In this document: positions 1 through 7,280 of the stretch, piece by piece
Numbering within the stretch: the first letter of the stretch is position 1
Layout of the letters: every line of letters starts with the position of its first letter
Assembly (NCBI GenBank): GCA_937874815.1
Contig: CALNBW010000113.1
Span: forward strand, 1-8,997
Length of the DNA stretch: 8,997 nucleotides
Source of the DNA: an uncultured Bacillota bacterium
GTDB taxonomy: Bacteria > Bacillota > UBA994 > UBA5500
Direction of reading: 5' to 3'
Program-made: the position numbers and the translations under genes
Notes under the pieces: generated by a model
Databases searched by the model: none
Seen by the model: only the letters and a program-made list of their open reading frames with translations
Told to the model about the DNA's origin: nothing

Positions 1-545
1 ACTTTCTCCAAATATTGGGCTACGTTTTCCCATTGCCAGCCCAGGTTAAGCACCCCACCAACGCCAGCATGCACGACACCATCTGAAATCATAAATAGGG
101 TATCGTTTTCTTCAACTGAAAAACGGGCTTCCTGGATGCGGCGGTCGCCTACTTGGCGAACTGTTTTGGCGATGGCTGTGATTTCCCCCTGTCGCCACAG
201 CATGGTTTCAGGGCAATCGAACTCGACCAAATAGGCTTCGCGCTCTGCCAAGAAAACCTGCAAGATAAGAAAGGTAGAGTAGGCGAGCTGCCGCACTTGG
301 CACACCGGCAAGGTGGCCGCCAAGGTAGCGACTACTTCATCAAGTTCGGCCCCTTGTTTCAGCATCGAGCTGGCAATTTTGCTGGTCAAGGTAGCTAAGA
401 TATTAGCTTTAACGCCGCTACCCAACCCGTCTGCCAAAACCACGATTACAGATTCAGGCGTCCGCACTACCTCCACACAGTCGCCGCACAGCTCTTCCCC
501 ATATTTGTTCAACGAGCGGGTAAAAGTCTCTACGTAGAGGTTCAT
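1..545 (-). CDS. SpoIIE-family serine/threonine protein phosphatase, 3' end cut by window edge
   Basis: The frame opens with ATG at 545-543 and stays open to position 1, giving 181 residues of an unfinished protein. Residues 34-50 (VVLADGLGSGVKANILA) and 151-159 (FMISDGVVH) match the two metal-binding acidic motifs of PP2C/SpoIIE-type phosphatases, with Asp39 and Asp155 as the expected Mn/Mg ligands. Such enzymes remove phosphate from Ser/Thr of partner proteins, often anti-sigma-factor antagonists. No signal peptide or membrane segment is visible, so it is probably cytoplasmic. The ATG overlaps the TGA of the upstream sensory hydrogenase gene (ATGA), which points to translational coupling and a shared pathway. 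Known clostridial loci pair HydS-like hydrogenases with such phosphatases. The inferred role is output of the hydrogenase sensor; the substrate is unknown and the C-terminal part lies outside the window. Confidence 0.88.
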   Translation of the reverse strand, partial: MNLYVETFTRSLNKYGEELCGDCVEVVRTPESVIVVLADGLGSGVKANILATLTSKIASSMLKQGAELDEVVATLAATLPVCQVRQLAYSTFLILQVFLAEREAYLVEFDCPETMLWRQGEITAIAKTVRQVGDRRIQEARFSVEENDTLFMISDGVVHAGVGGVLNLGWQWENVAQYLEK

Positions 546-2284
546 CTGCCATCCTCATCTCCTTGCACCAGCTTGATCAGCCGGAGCAAGAGCATCTTGG
601 AGTCGGCCGTTACTTCTCCTAGGAGGCCGGCAATCTCTTGTGCCACCCGCATTTGCTTGTTAATAACCTCTTGGGCCTTATCTAGCGTCTCGGCCCGCAC
701 ATGGGAAAGCTCCCGTTCTTGGCGCTCATATTGGGTGACATCGGCAATCACCCCTAGGATTAAGCCCTGCGCTTCAATGGGGTTAATGGTCTGCATAGTG
801 ACTAAGCCTAAGCTAGAATAAATGACACGCTTGCCCACTACCCACTCCCCACTATCGCGTACCGCACGAAAATCTTCATCTGGGATAATTTGGCCCACAG
901 GTAAGCCAATGACCTTACTTGCTTGCCGGACAAACATGCGCTCAGCGGCTGGGTTAAAATCTTGGATGACTAGCTCTTTATCCACTACGATGATGGCGTT
1001 GGCAGTCGATTGCAGCACCAAGTTAGCCAACGACTCGGCGCGCGAGCGCATATAGGGCATACACATGTCTAGCTCAGCCATGCCGTCAATTACGGCTGCT
1101 GCCTTCTCTCGACAGCTGGCATAGCCACAAGCACCACAATTGAGCTCAGCATCAGGCGTCGTCTTGCCTATTTTGCTAAGCACCTTGAGGATTTCAGCCT
1201 CTGTATGAGGAATAACTGTCACTGGTTGAGGCCGATAGTCGCAAGTAGTATCTACAGTTGGTAAGACAGGGGCTGTACTGCTCTCCTTCTGAGATAAGGC
1301 GGCCTGAAAGCCAGCCAGTCTTTCCTTACGCTTTACCAGGCTCTCCTCCCTGGGCATACCTGGCCCATCCAGGCAGCCTCCGGCACAGGCGTTGCATTCG
1401 GCCAAGCTAGCCGTTAACCCGCCTTGGCGCATGCCCTCGAGTAAGTCTGTTACCTGCCCCAGTCCATTAGCACCCAAAAACAGCTGGCCCTTAGGGTCGA
1501 GGTATTTTAGCAGGCCACCTGTGGTCGGGTATAATGCAGCTAACTCTTGATCGAGTTCCGACCAATCACTGGCTGGCAGTTGGGCTGGATCAATGCCCTC
1601 TTCCTCGAGCCAGGCTGCAATCTCACTATAGAGCAGGACGCCATCAATCACACCCGAGTTCTGAGGGCGCGCCGCTTCTTCCTTTTTCGCCAAGCAGGGG
1701 CCGATGAATACGACTTGCGCCCCTGGATAGTAAGCTTTCAACATGCGGGCATGAGCTAGTAAAGGAGAAGCAACTGGAGCCAGGAATGGGACCAGATCAG
1801 GATAATACCCCTCCACCAGCTTGACCACAGCTGGGCAGGCAGTCGTCACCAGCGGGTTAGCATGGAGGCGTCCCCTATCCACGAGCTTTTGGTAAGCCCT
1901 AGAGACAACTGCGGCACCGGCAGATGTTTGGCTGACATGAGCAAAACCAAGCCGCTTCAGGGCCGTAATCACTTGCCCCAGGGAAGCATGGGGCCACGCA
2001 GCCGCCAAAGCCGGAGCAATGCTCACACACACTGGTGCCTTACCACGCAGCATGTTTTTAACAGCCAAAAGATCGCTAATGATCTCTTTCGCCTGTTGTG
2101 GGCAAACCAAGAGGCAGGTGCCACAAGCGATGCAGCGTTCATCATTCACACAGGCTTGGCCATCCTTTACCTGAATTGCCTTGACAGGGCAAAGGCGCAC
2201 ACATTTATAGCAGTTTTTGCAGTTAGCTGTTTTAATGCGTAGAACTGCCAGGGGAAGCCACCTCCGGTAAGACATATTCAGCAA
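542..2284 (-). CDS. hydS: HydS-like sensory [FeFe]-hydrogenase with PAS domain
   Basis: This 580-residue protein carries two N-terminal [4Fe-4S] motifs (Cys22/25/28/32 and Cys51/54/57/61), an [FeFe]-hydrogenase H-domain (about 83-330), a further CxxCx4C...C Fe-S motif (Cys383/386/391/408) and a PAS domain (about 415-520). It ends in a predicted helical or coiled-coil tail with no kinase or other output domain. The H-cluster motifs are altered: L1 is TTACPAV (Ala149, Cys150), L2 is GPCLAKKEE (Cys197) and L3 has Cys300 and Cys304 but GPG in place of GGG. All four cluster cysteines remain, while the proton-relay cysteine is Ala, as in sensory HydS proteins. The likely role is cytoplasmic sensing of H2 or redox state rather than bulk turnover. 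It overlaps the upstream ferredoxin gene by up to 53 nt and the downstream phosphatase by 4 nt. The start is uncertain: TTG 2284, ATG 2275 or CTG 2251. Confidence 0.9.
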   Translation of the reverse strand: MLNMSYRRWLPLAVLRIKTANCKNCYKCVRLCPVKAIQVKDGQACVNDERCIACGTCLLVCPQQAKEIISDLLAVKNMLRGKAPVCVSIAPALAAAWPHASLGQVITALKRLGFAHVSQTSAGAAVVSRAYQKLVDRGRLHANPLVTTACPAVVKLVEGYYPDLVPFLAPVASPLLAHARMLKAYYPGAQVVFIGPCLAKKEEAARPQNSGVIDGVLLYSEIAAWLEEEGIDPAQLPASDWSELDQELAALYPTTGGLLKYLDPKGQLFLGANGLGQVTDLLEGMRQGGLTASLAECNACAGGCLDGPGMPREESLVKRKERLAGFQAALSQKESSTAPVLPTVDTTCDYRPQPVTVIPHTEAEILKVLSKIGKTTPDAELNCGACGYASCREKAAAVIDGMAELDMCMPYMRSRAESLANLVLQSTANAIIVVDKELVIQDFNPAAERMFVRQASKVIGLPVGQIIPDEDFRAVRDSGEWVVGKRVIYSSLGLVTMQTINPIEAQGLILGVIADVTQYERQERELSHVRAETLDKAQEVINKQMRVAQEIAGLLGEVTADSKMLLLRLIKLVQGDEDGR

Positions 2285-2501
2285 ACAATCCTTCTACCTG
2301 TTCTGGTAACACGCCTAAAATTTTCTGCTCGCCCACCTGCACTACTACGCCATGCGTGCACTGCCCGAGGCAGAACCCGGCTTGCAGCTCCACCTGTTCC
2401 TGTAAACCATGGTGGGCAATCGTGGCTTGCAGAGATCGAATCACGTCGTAAGACCCTTTCAAGTGACATGAACTACCGATACAGACCTTGATCTGCAGCA
2501 T
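2232..2501 (-). CDS. Small thioredoxin-like [2Fe-2S] ferredoxin
   Basis: The 89-residue product has the cysteine pattern of thioredoxin-fold [2Fe-2S] ferredoxins: Cys7 and Cys12 in VCIGSSCHLKG, and Cys44 and Cys48 in GFCLGQCTHG. This is the same fold as the C-terminal half of NuoE/HydC and the N-terminus of HydB, but here it stands alone. It is probably a cytoplasmic one-electron carrier. The ATG start at 2501 is well supported by an AAGGAGGG site 6 nt upstream. The 3' end overlaps the HydS-like gene, so the two are probably made together, and this protein may pass electrons to or from the HydS-like sensor. That partnership is inferred from context only. The last ~10 residues (ASPGSSTH) look like a disordered tail, and the hydS ribosome site lies inside their codons. 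Confidence 0.87.
   Translation of the reverse strand: MLQIKVCIGSSCHLKGSYDVIRSLQATIAHHGLQEQVELQAGFCLGQCTHGVVVQVGEQKILGVLPEQVEGLFAEYVLPEVASPGSSTH
2258..2265 (-). promoter_or_regulatory. Strong Shine-Dalgarno inside the ferredoxin gene, possible true hydS start signal
   Basis: The minus strand reads GGAGGTGG here, followed after CTTCCC by an in-frame CTG at 2251-2249 of the HydS frame. The spacing of 6 nt is ideal. Starting there would give an N-terminus (M-AVLRIKTANCKNC) just ahead of the first Fe-S motif, the usual layout for this family. The alternatives are TTG 2284, with a weaker AGAAGGA at 2295-2289 and 4-nt spacing, and ATG 2275, which has no good site. CTG is a rare start codon, so this remains open. 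Confidence 0.45.
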
Positions 2502-2534
2502 GGACGTCCCTCCTTAGTGGACAAAATGGCAGTA

Positions 2535-2560
2535 GAGGGCTAGCCATTTGGCCAACCCTC
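2535..2560 (-). ncRNA. Strong intercistronic mRNA hairpin between hydC and the ferredoxin gene
   Basis: On the minus-strand transcript GAGGGUUGGCC and GGCUAGCCCUC form an 11-bp stem closed by an AAAU tetraloop. Two of the pairs are G-U, so they pair only in minus-strand RNA; on the plus strand they become C-A and A-C mismatches. That asymmetry supports a role in this transcript. No U-tract follows directly (UACUGCCAUUUUG), so a classical intrinsic terminator is unlikely. Processing, 3'-end protection of the hydBAC message or partial attenuation before the sensory genes would fit. The whole gap (2502-2592) holds only this hairpin and the ferredoxin ribosome site. Confidence 0.6.
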
Positions 2561-2592
2561 CAGCAATAACCGACCAGCAAATGTGGTTGGCT

Positions 2593-3102
2593 TTATTGGT
2601 ATTTAGCTAGAATCTCGGGCACCTTATCGGGGCTAAGGCGTCCATACACATCATCATTAACGGTCATAACCGGTGCCAGACCGCAGGCACCAATGCAACG
2701 GGAAACCTCAAGGGTGAAGCGGCCATCGCTAGTTGTATCGTTCACCTTGATGTTCAGCTGCTTCTCAATTGCGCTCACTAACTCAGCTGCTCCCCGGACA
2801 TAACAAGCTGTGCCCAGGCAGACGGCAATACGGTATTTGCCGCGTGGCTTCAGCGAGAAGTAGGAATAGAACGTAGTCACACCGTAGACCTCAGCTAGCG
2901 GTAGATCCAATTCTACAGCTACAATTTTCTGCACGTCCTCCGGTAGATAGCCAAAGATCTCCTGAGCGCGGTGCAGGACCATGATCAGGGCACCTTCCAT
3001 GTCGCGGAACTCGTCAATTACCTGAGCCAGCTCCTGATAACGCGGGTCTTTAGCATTCTGGCAGTCGCTGCAGCCAGTGCATTTTTTCTCATCCATTGCC
3101 AT
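2593..3102 (-). CDS. hydC: NuoE-like [2Fe-2S] subunit of NAD-linked [FeFe]-hydrogenase (HydC)
   Basis: The 169-residue protein matches the 24-kDa NuoE/HydC family: an N-terminal helical bundle (about 20-85, with the EVYGVTTFYSYF signature), then a thioredoxin-fold [2Fe-2S] domain with Cys95 and Cys100 (VCLGTACYVRG) and Cys136 and Cys140 (CIGACGLAPV). In HydABC complexes this subunit sits beside the flavin subunit HydB and accepts or donates electrons one at a time. The gene lies 12 nt behind hydA, so the two are co-translated. An AAGGAGGAGG run precedes two possible starts, ATG 3102 and ATG 3096; the second has the more usual spacing. An extra N-terminal CTGCSDC (Cys8/11/14) precedes the standard fold, and I do not know a role for it. 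Other family members exist in formate dehydrogenases, but the neighbours make hydrogenase the clear choice. Confidence 0.93.
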   Translation of the reverse strand: MAMDEKKCTGCSDCQNAKDPRYQELAQVIDEFRDMEGALIMVLHRAQEIFGYLPEDVQKIVAVELDLPLAEVYGVTTFYSYFSLKPRGKYRIAVCLGTACYVRGAAELVSAIEKQLNIKVNDTTSDGRFTLEVSRCIGACGLAPVMTVNDDVYGRLSPDKVPEILAKYQ

Positions 3103-3114
3103 TCCTCCTCCTTC

Positions 3115-4839
3115 TTAGTATCGCGAACGCGCTTGATAGTGGGTATGCAACAGGTGATGAGCCTTTTCGCTATTGGGCTCACCTAAGAAGCTACGATAAA
3201 GTTCCTGCACTGCAGGGTTCTCATGCGACTTACGCACTTTCTTCAGCATGTCTTGTCGGTAAAGAGCAGCAGCTCGTTTCATGCGAATTTCTGGGTCTGT
3301 AGAAAGAGGTTGGCCGCCACCGCCGATACAACCACCCGGGCACCCCATAATCTCGATGAAATGGTATTCTGCCTCGCCCGCCTTGATGCTCTCTAACAGG
3401 CGTTTGGCTTGAGCCAGACCGTTGGCAATAGCTACGCGCACATTCTTACCAGCAATGCGCACTGTGGCCTCGCGCACCCCGGCAAAGCCGCGCACCTGCT
3501 GGAACTCTACTTCGAGCAGTTCCTTACCATCAAGTACTTCGGCTACGGTGCGTAAGGCGGCCTCCATGACGCCACCAGTGACACCAAAAATGGTGCCTGC
3601 GCCCGTGGACATACCCATGGGCAAGTCAAACTCGCTGTCTGGTAAGTTGGCGAAGTCAATGCCAGCCTCGCGAATCATGTTGGCCAGCTCGCGAGTGGTG
3701 ATAACCGCATCCACATCCCGATAGCCACTATCCTGCATCTCACCACGAGCAGCTTCTGTTTTCTTGGCTGTGCAGGGCATAATCGAGACTGAGAAAATGC
3801 TCGAGCCACTAATGCCTGCCCGCTCTGCATAGTAAGTCTTAGCCAAGGCACCAAACATCTGCTGGGGAGATTTGCACGATGATACATGGGGCAGCATCTC
3901 CGGGTAGAACCGTTCGCAATAGCCGACCCAGCCGGGGCTACAAGAGGTAATGAGAGGTAAGTTTTCGTTTTTCTTCAGTCTATCAATGAATTCATAGCCT
4001 TCTTCCATGATGGTTACATCGGCTGCGAACTGCGTGTCAAATACTTGGTCGAAGCCGAGCTTACGCAAAGCCGTCACTAGTTTCCCAGTTACTAGGGAAC
4101 CAGAACGCATGCCAAACTCTTCGCCTAGCGCGGCGCGAACGGCTGGTGCCACTTGCACGACAACATGCGCTTTGGCGTTGTGCAAAGCATCCCACACCCG
4201 CTCGGTATCGTCCTTCTCTCGGAGCGCTGCCACGGGACAAACATTAATGCACTGCCCACAGCCAACACAGGGCCCGTCGGCCAGACCGTGATTAAAGGGT
4301 GTGGTAACAATGCTAGCCGAACCGCGGTTAGCTACGCCGATGGCATTAACAGCCTGGGTTTGCTCGCAAACCCGTACACAACGCCCACAAAGAATGCACT
4401 TGTTAGGATCGCGCACAATGGAGTGGCTGCTCTCATCGAGCTGTAGATCACGTTTGGCTCCCTCAAAACGCACCTTACGAATGCCCAACTGGCGTGATAA
4501 ATTCTGTAATTCGCATTCGCCATGGCGACTGCAAACTAGGCAATCCTGGGGATGGTTGGCAATCAGTAGCTCCACCACCGTTTTGCGTGCTCGACGCACC
4601 GCCTCGGAGTTGGTCTTGATAACCATGTTATTAGCGGCGGGATAGACACAAGAGGCCACTAAGTTGCGCATACCCTCTACCTCGACAACACAGATGCGGC
4701 AAGCGCCTTCCAGTCGCAATTCTGGATGGTAACAGAGAGTGGGGATATGAACGCCGATCTTCTGGGCCGCCTCCAGGATAGTGGTACCGGCTTCTACTTC
4801 TACGGGAGTACCGTCAATAGTCAGTTTGATACGTTCCAT
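3115..4839 (-). CDS. hydA: Catalytic subunit of NAD-linked [FeFe]-hydrogenase (HydA)
   Basis: The 574-residue enzyme would reduce protons to H2, or the reverse, in the cytoplasm. In order it has a plant-type [2Fe-2S] domain (Cys36/47/50/64), a His-ligated [4Fe-4S] motif (His96, Cys100/103/109), two ferredoxin clusters (Cys148/151/154/158 and Cys191/194/197/201), the H-cluster domain (about 222-510) and the Fe-hydrogenase small-subunit domain (about 515-570). This is the domain order of clostridial CpI. L2 is MPCTAKKTE (Cys356) and L3 is EIMGCPGGCIGGGGQP (Cys500, Cys504), both canonical. L1 is TSCSPGW (Cys300, Ser301) rather than TSCCPGW. The CpI proton-path positions map to Cys300, Glu280, Ser320 and Glu283, all kept. 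The gene follows hydB by 19 nt and precedes hydC by 12 nt. With HydB and HydC it probably forms an electron-bifurcating complex; simple NADH-dependent activity is the alternative. Maturases HydEFG are not in the window. Confidence 0.96.
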   Translation of the reverse strand: MERIKLTIDGTPVEVEAGTTILEAAQKIGVHIPTLCYHPELRLEGACRICVVEVEGMRNLVASCVYPAANNMVIKTNSEAVRRARKTVVELLIANHPQDCLVCSRHGECELQNLSRQLGIRKVRFEGAKRDLQLDESSHSIVRDPNKCILCGRCVRVCEQTQAVNAIGVANRGSASIVTTPFNHGLADGPCVGCGQCINVCPVAALREKDDTERVWDALHNAKAHVVVQVAPAVRAALGEEFGMRSGSLVTGKLVTALRKLGFDQVFDTQFAADVTIMEEGYEFIDRLKKNENLPLITSCSPGWVGYCERFYPEMLPHVSSCKSPQQMFGALAKTYYAERAGISGSSIFSVSIMPCTAKKTEAARGEMQDSGYRDVDAVITTRELANMIREAGIDFANLPDSEFDLPMGMSTGAGTIFGVTGGVMEAALRTVAEVLDGKELLEVEFQQVRGFAGVREATVRIAGKNVRVAIANGLAQAKRLLESIKAGEAEYHFIEIMGCPGGCIGGGGQPLSTDPEIRMKRAAALYRQDMLKKVRKSHENPAVQELYRSFLGEPNSEKAHHLLHTHYQARSRY

Positions 4840-4858
4840 GTACCTTCACGCTCCTTTC

Positions 4859-6649
<1,791 letters not shown>

Positions 6650-6654
6650 CTAGC

Positions 6655-6662
6655 TCACCTCC
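6655..6662 (-). promoter_or_regulatory. Shine-Dalgarno fixing the TTG start of hydB
   Basis: GGAGGTGA lies 5 nt ahead of the TTG at 6649-6647. Because a TAG stop in the same frame (6652-6650) directly precedes the TTG, no earlier start is possible, and this site settles the use of a non-ATG start codon. Confidence 0.85.
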
Positions 6663-6679
6663 ATTTTGCTTTCGCAGGC

Positions 6680-7018
6680 TTAGGCATCAGCCAGGGTGCC
6701 AACGGTAGTCGCTAACGACTGGATGATTTCACGCACGCCTTCTGCAGTGACCTTGGTGTAGACGGTCTCTTCTCCGCTGGCAGTGACAAACTTGACCACC
6801 GGCATCTCGCTAGCTGGCAAGGCCAGGTCTTCCCCCACAACCACCAGATCTAAACCACGCGTGCTCACTTCCTGCATGGCAGTCACTATGACTTCGCGGG
6901 CACCGGCTGCTATCCCTACTGTCCCTACCCCGACAATTAGTCGGTTATGGGGCTCTCGCACGGATAACTGCTTGCGCACGCGATCACGGATGGCGTTTAG
7001 CTCAGCAACTGTTAACAT
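6680..7018 (-). CDS. Thioredoxin-fold ferredoxin-like protein lacking all cluster cysteines
   Basis: This 112-residue protein is the first gene of the hyd operon. It resembles the [2Fe-2S] thioredoxin-like proteins often found just ahead of NuoF/HydB genes: an N-terminal helix (LNAIRDRVRKQL), then VGVGTVGIAAGAREV (31-43), a second strand region (LDLVVVGEDLALPAS, 56-70) and a C-terminal TKVTAEGVREII helix. Related proteins, as I recall them, carry cysteines near GTxGIAAGA and a second CxxxC pair; here the whole protein contains no cysteine, so it cannot bind a conventional [2Fe-2S] cluster. The frame is intact, with a strong AGGAGGTGG site ahead of ATG 7018 and hydB 30 nt behind. It is therefore probably a functional structural or assembly subunit rather than a decaying gene. 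The family assignment is moderately sure; the role is inferred. Confidence 0.75.
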   Translation of the reverse strand: MLTVAELNAIRDRVRKQLSVREPHNRLIVGVGTVGIAAGAREVIVTAMQEVSTRGLDLVVVGEDLALPASEMPVVKFVTASGEETVYTKVTAEGVREIIQSLATTVGTLADA

Positions 7019-7068
7019 TTACATTCCACCTCCTTGATTAATATTCAAACTGTTAGTAGTAAAGTCAC

Positions 7069-7075
7069 TTGTGAA
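7069..7075. promoter_or_regulatory. Extra Rex-type half-site TTGTGAA
   Basis: A perfect TTGTGAA half-site lies 13 bp from the left half of the 18-bp operator at 7082 and in the same orientation. Its expected partner arm is not conserved, so on its own it is a weak candidate for Rex binding. Confidence 0.35.
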
Positions 7076-7081
7076 CTTATT

Positions 7082-7099
7082 TTGTGAAAAAATTATCAA
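7082..7099. promoter_or_regulatory. Probable Rex operator in the hyd leader
   Basis: The plus strand reads TTGTGAA-AAAA-TTATCAA, against the known Rex consensus TTGTGAA-N4-TTCACAA: the left arm is perfect, the right arm matches 5 of 7, and the total length is the expected 18 bp. It lies about 36-53 nt downstream of the inferred transcription start, where a bound repressor could block elongation. The rex gene is next door, and hydrogenase operons are typical Rex targets. Rex leaves DNA when NADH is high, which would switch on H2 production to reoxidise NADH. Confidence 0.65.
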
Positions 7100-7119
7100 G
7101 ACGCCTGAAAAAAAGAGAT

Positions 7120-7137
7120 ATGATATGTCATTCACAA
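7120..7137. promoter_or_regulatory. Weak second Rex-type site at the inferred transcription start
   Basis: On the minus strand a perfect TTGTGAA (7137-7131) is followed by TGAC and a poor right arm (ATATCAT, 3 of 7). It overlaps the expected start of transcription set by the -10 box at 7147-7142, which is a favourable position for repression. The perfect half-site and its position are seen; binding is inferred. Confidence 0.4.
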
Positions 7138-7141
7138 GCCA

Positions 7142-7170
7142 ATCTTAACATCGGCTGAAAAGAAGGTCAA
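7142..7170 (-). promoter_or_regulatory. Sigma-A-like promoter of the hyd operon
   Basis: On the minus strand TTGACC (7170-7165, 5 of 6 to TTGACA) and TAAGAT (7147-7142, 4 of 6 to TATAAT) are separated by exactly 17 nt. Transcription would start near 7135, leaving a leader of about 117 nt before the first ATG at 7018. A perfect TATAAT also occurs at 7189-7184 but has no good -35 box at the right distance, so it is a weaker alternative. Confidence 0.6.
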
Positions 7171-7183
7171 CAGCCAAATGCAC

Positions 7184-7211
7184 ATTATATACAGTATTAC
7201 AGATATATAAT
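7184..7211. repeat. 8-bp inverted repeat with TATAAT in each arm
   Basis: ATTATATA (7184-7191) and TATATAAT (7204-7211) are exact inverted copies around a 12-nt spacer, with arm centres 20 bp apart, about two helical turns. It lies between the rex terminator and the hyd -35 box. It may be an operator, an upstream AT-rich promoter element or a chance result of high AT content. Confidence 0.3.
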
Positions 7212-7228
7212 TTGATCAATTCCAAATG

Positions 7229-7267
7229 AAAGCAACCTAGCTCGCCAGCTGCAAGCTAGGTTGCTTT
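7229..7267 (-). terminator. Hairpin terminator after rex
   Basis: A perfect 14-bp stem (arms 7229-7242 and 7254-7267) encloses an 11-nt loop and lies 13 nt beyond the rex TAG. Both arms have A/T-rich outer ends: the minus-strand transcript ends GCUUUCAUUU, and the plus strand continues with five T. It should end the aldolase-rex transcript and isolate the hyd promoter, and it may also work in the other direction. Confidence 0.8.
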
Positions 7268-7280
7268 TTAGCAAATATGG

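Noticed and set aside
1862..2242. 126-codon open frame on the plus strand inside the sensory hydrogenase gene
   Set aside because: It lies antisense to a clearly conserved gene, has no recognisable motif or ribosome site, and its composition follows from the opposite frame.
2278..2469. 63-codon minus-strand frame inside the small ferredoxin gene
   Set aside because: It is in a different frame from the cysteine-motif protein and lacks any motif; a frame shadow.
2535..2560. Reading the hydC-ferredoxin hairpin as an intrinsic terminator
   Set aside because: No run of U follows the stem, and the downstream genes have no visible promoter of their own in the 91-nt gap.
4301..4645. 114-codon plus-strand frame inside hydA
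   Set aside because: It is a shadow of the Fe-S cluster region of hydA on the other strand, with no start signal.
6650..6664. Mini-ORF ATG-GAG-GTG-AGC-TAG directly ahead of the hydB TTG start
   Set aside because: It is formed by the Shine-Dalgarno sequence itself and has no ribosome site of its own; probably incidental.
7016..7230. Riboswitch or other structured leader ahead of the hyd operon
   Set aside because: Apart from the complementary half-sites the leader is AT-rich, with no conserved aptamer pattern or terminator stem that I can recognise.
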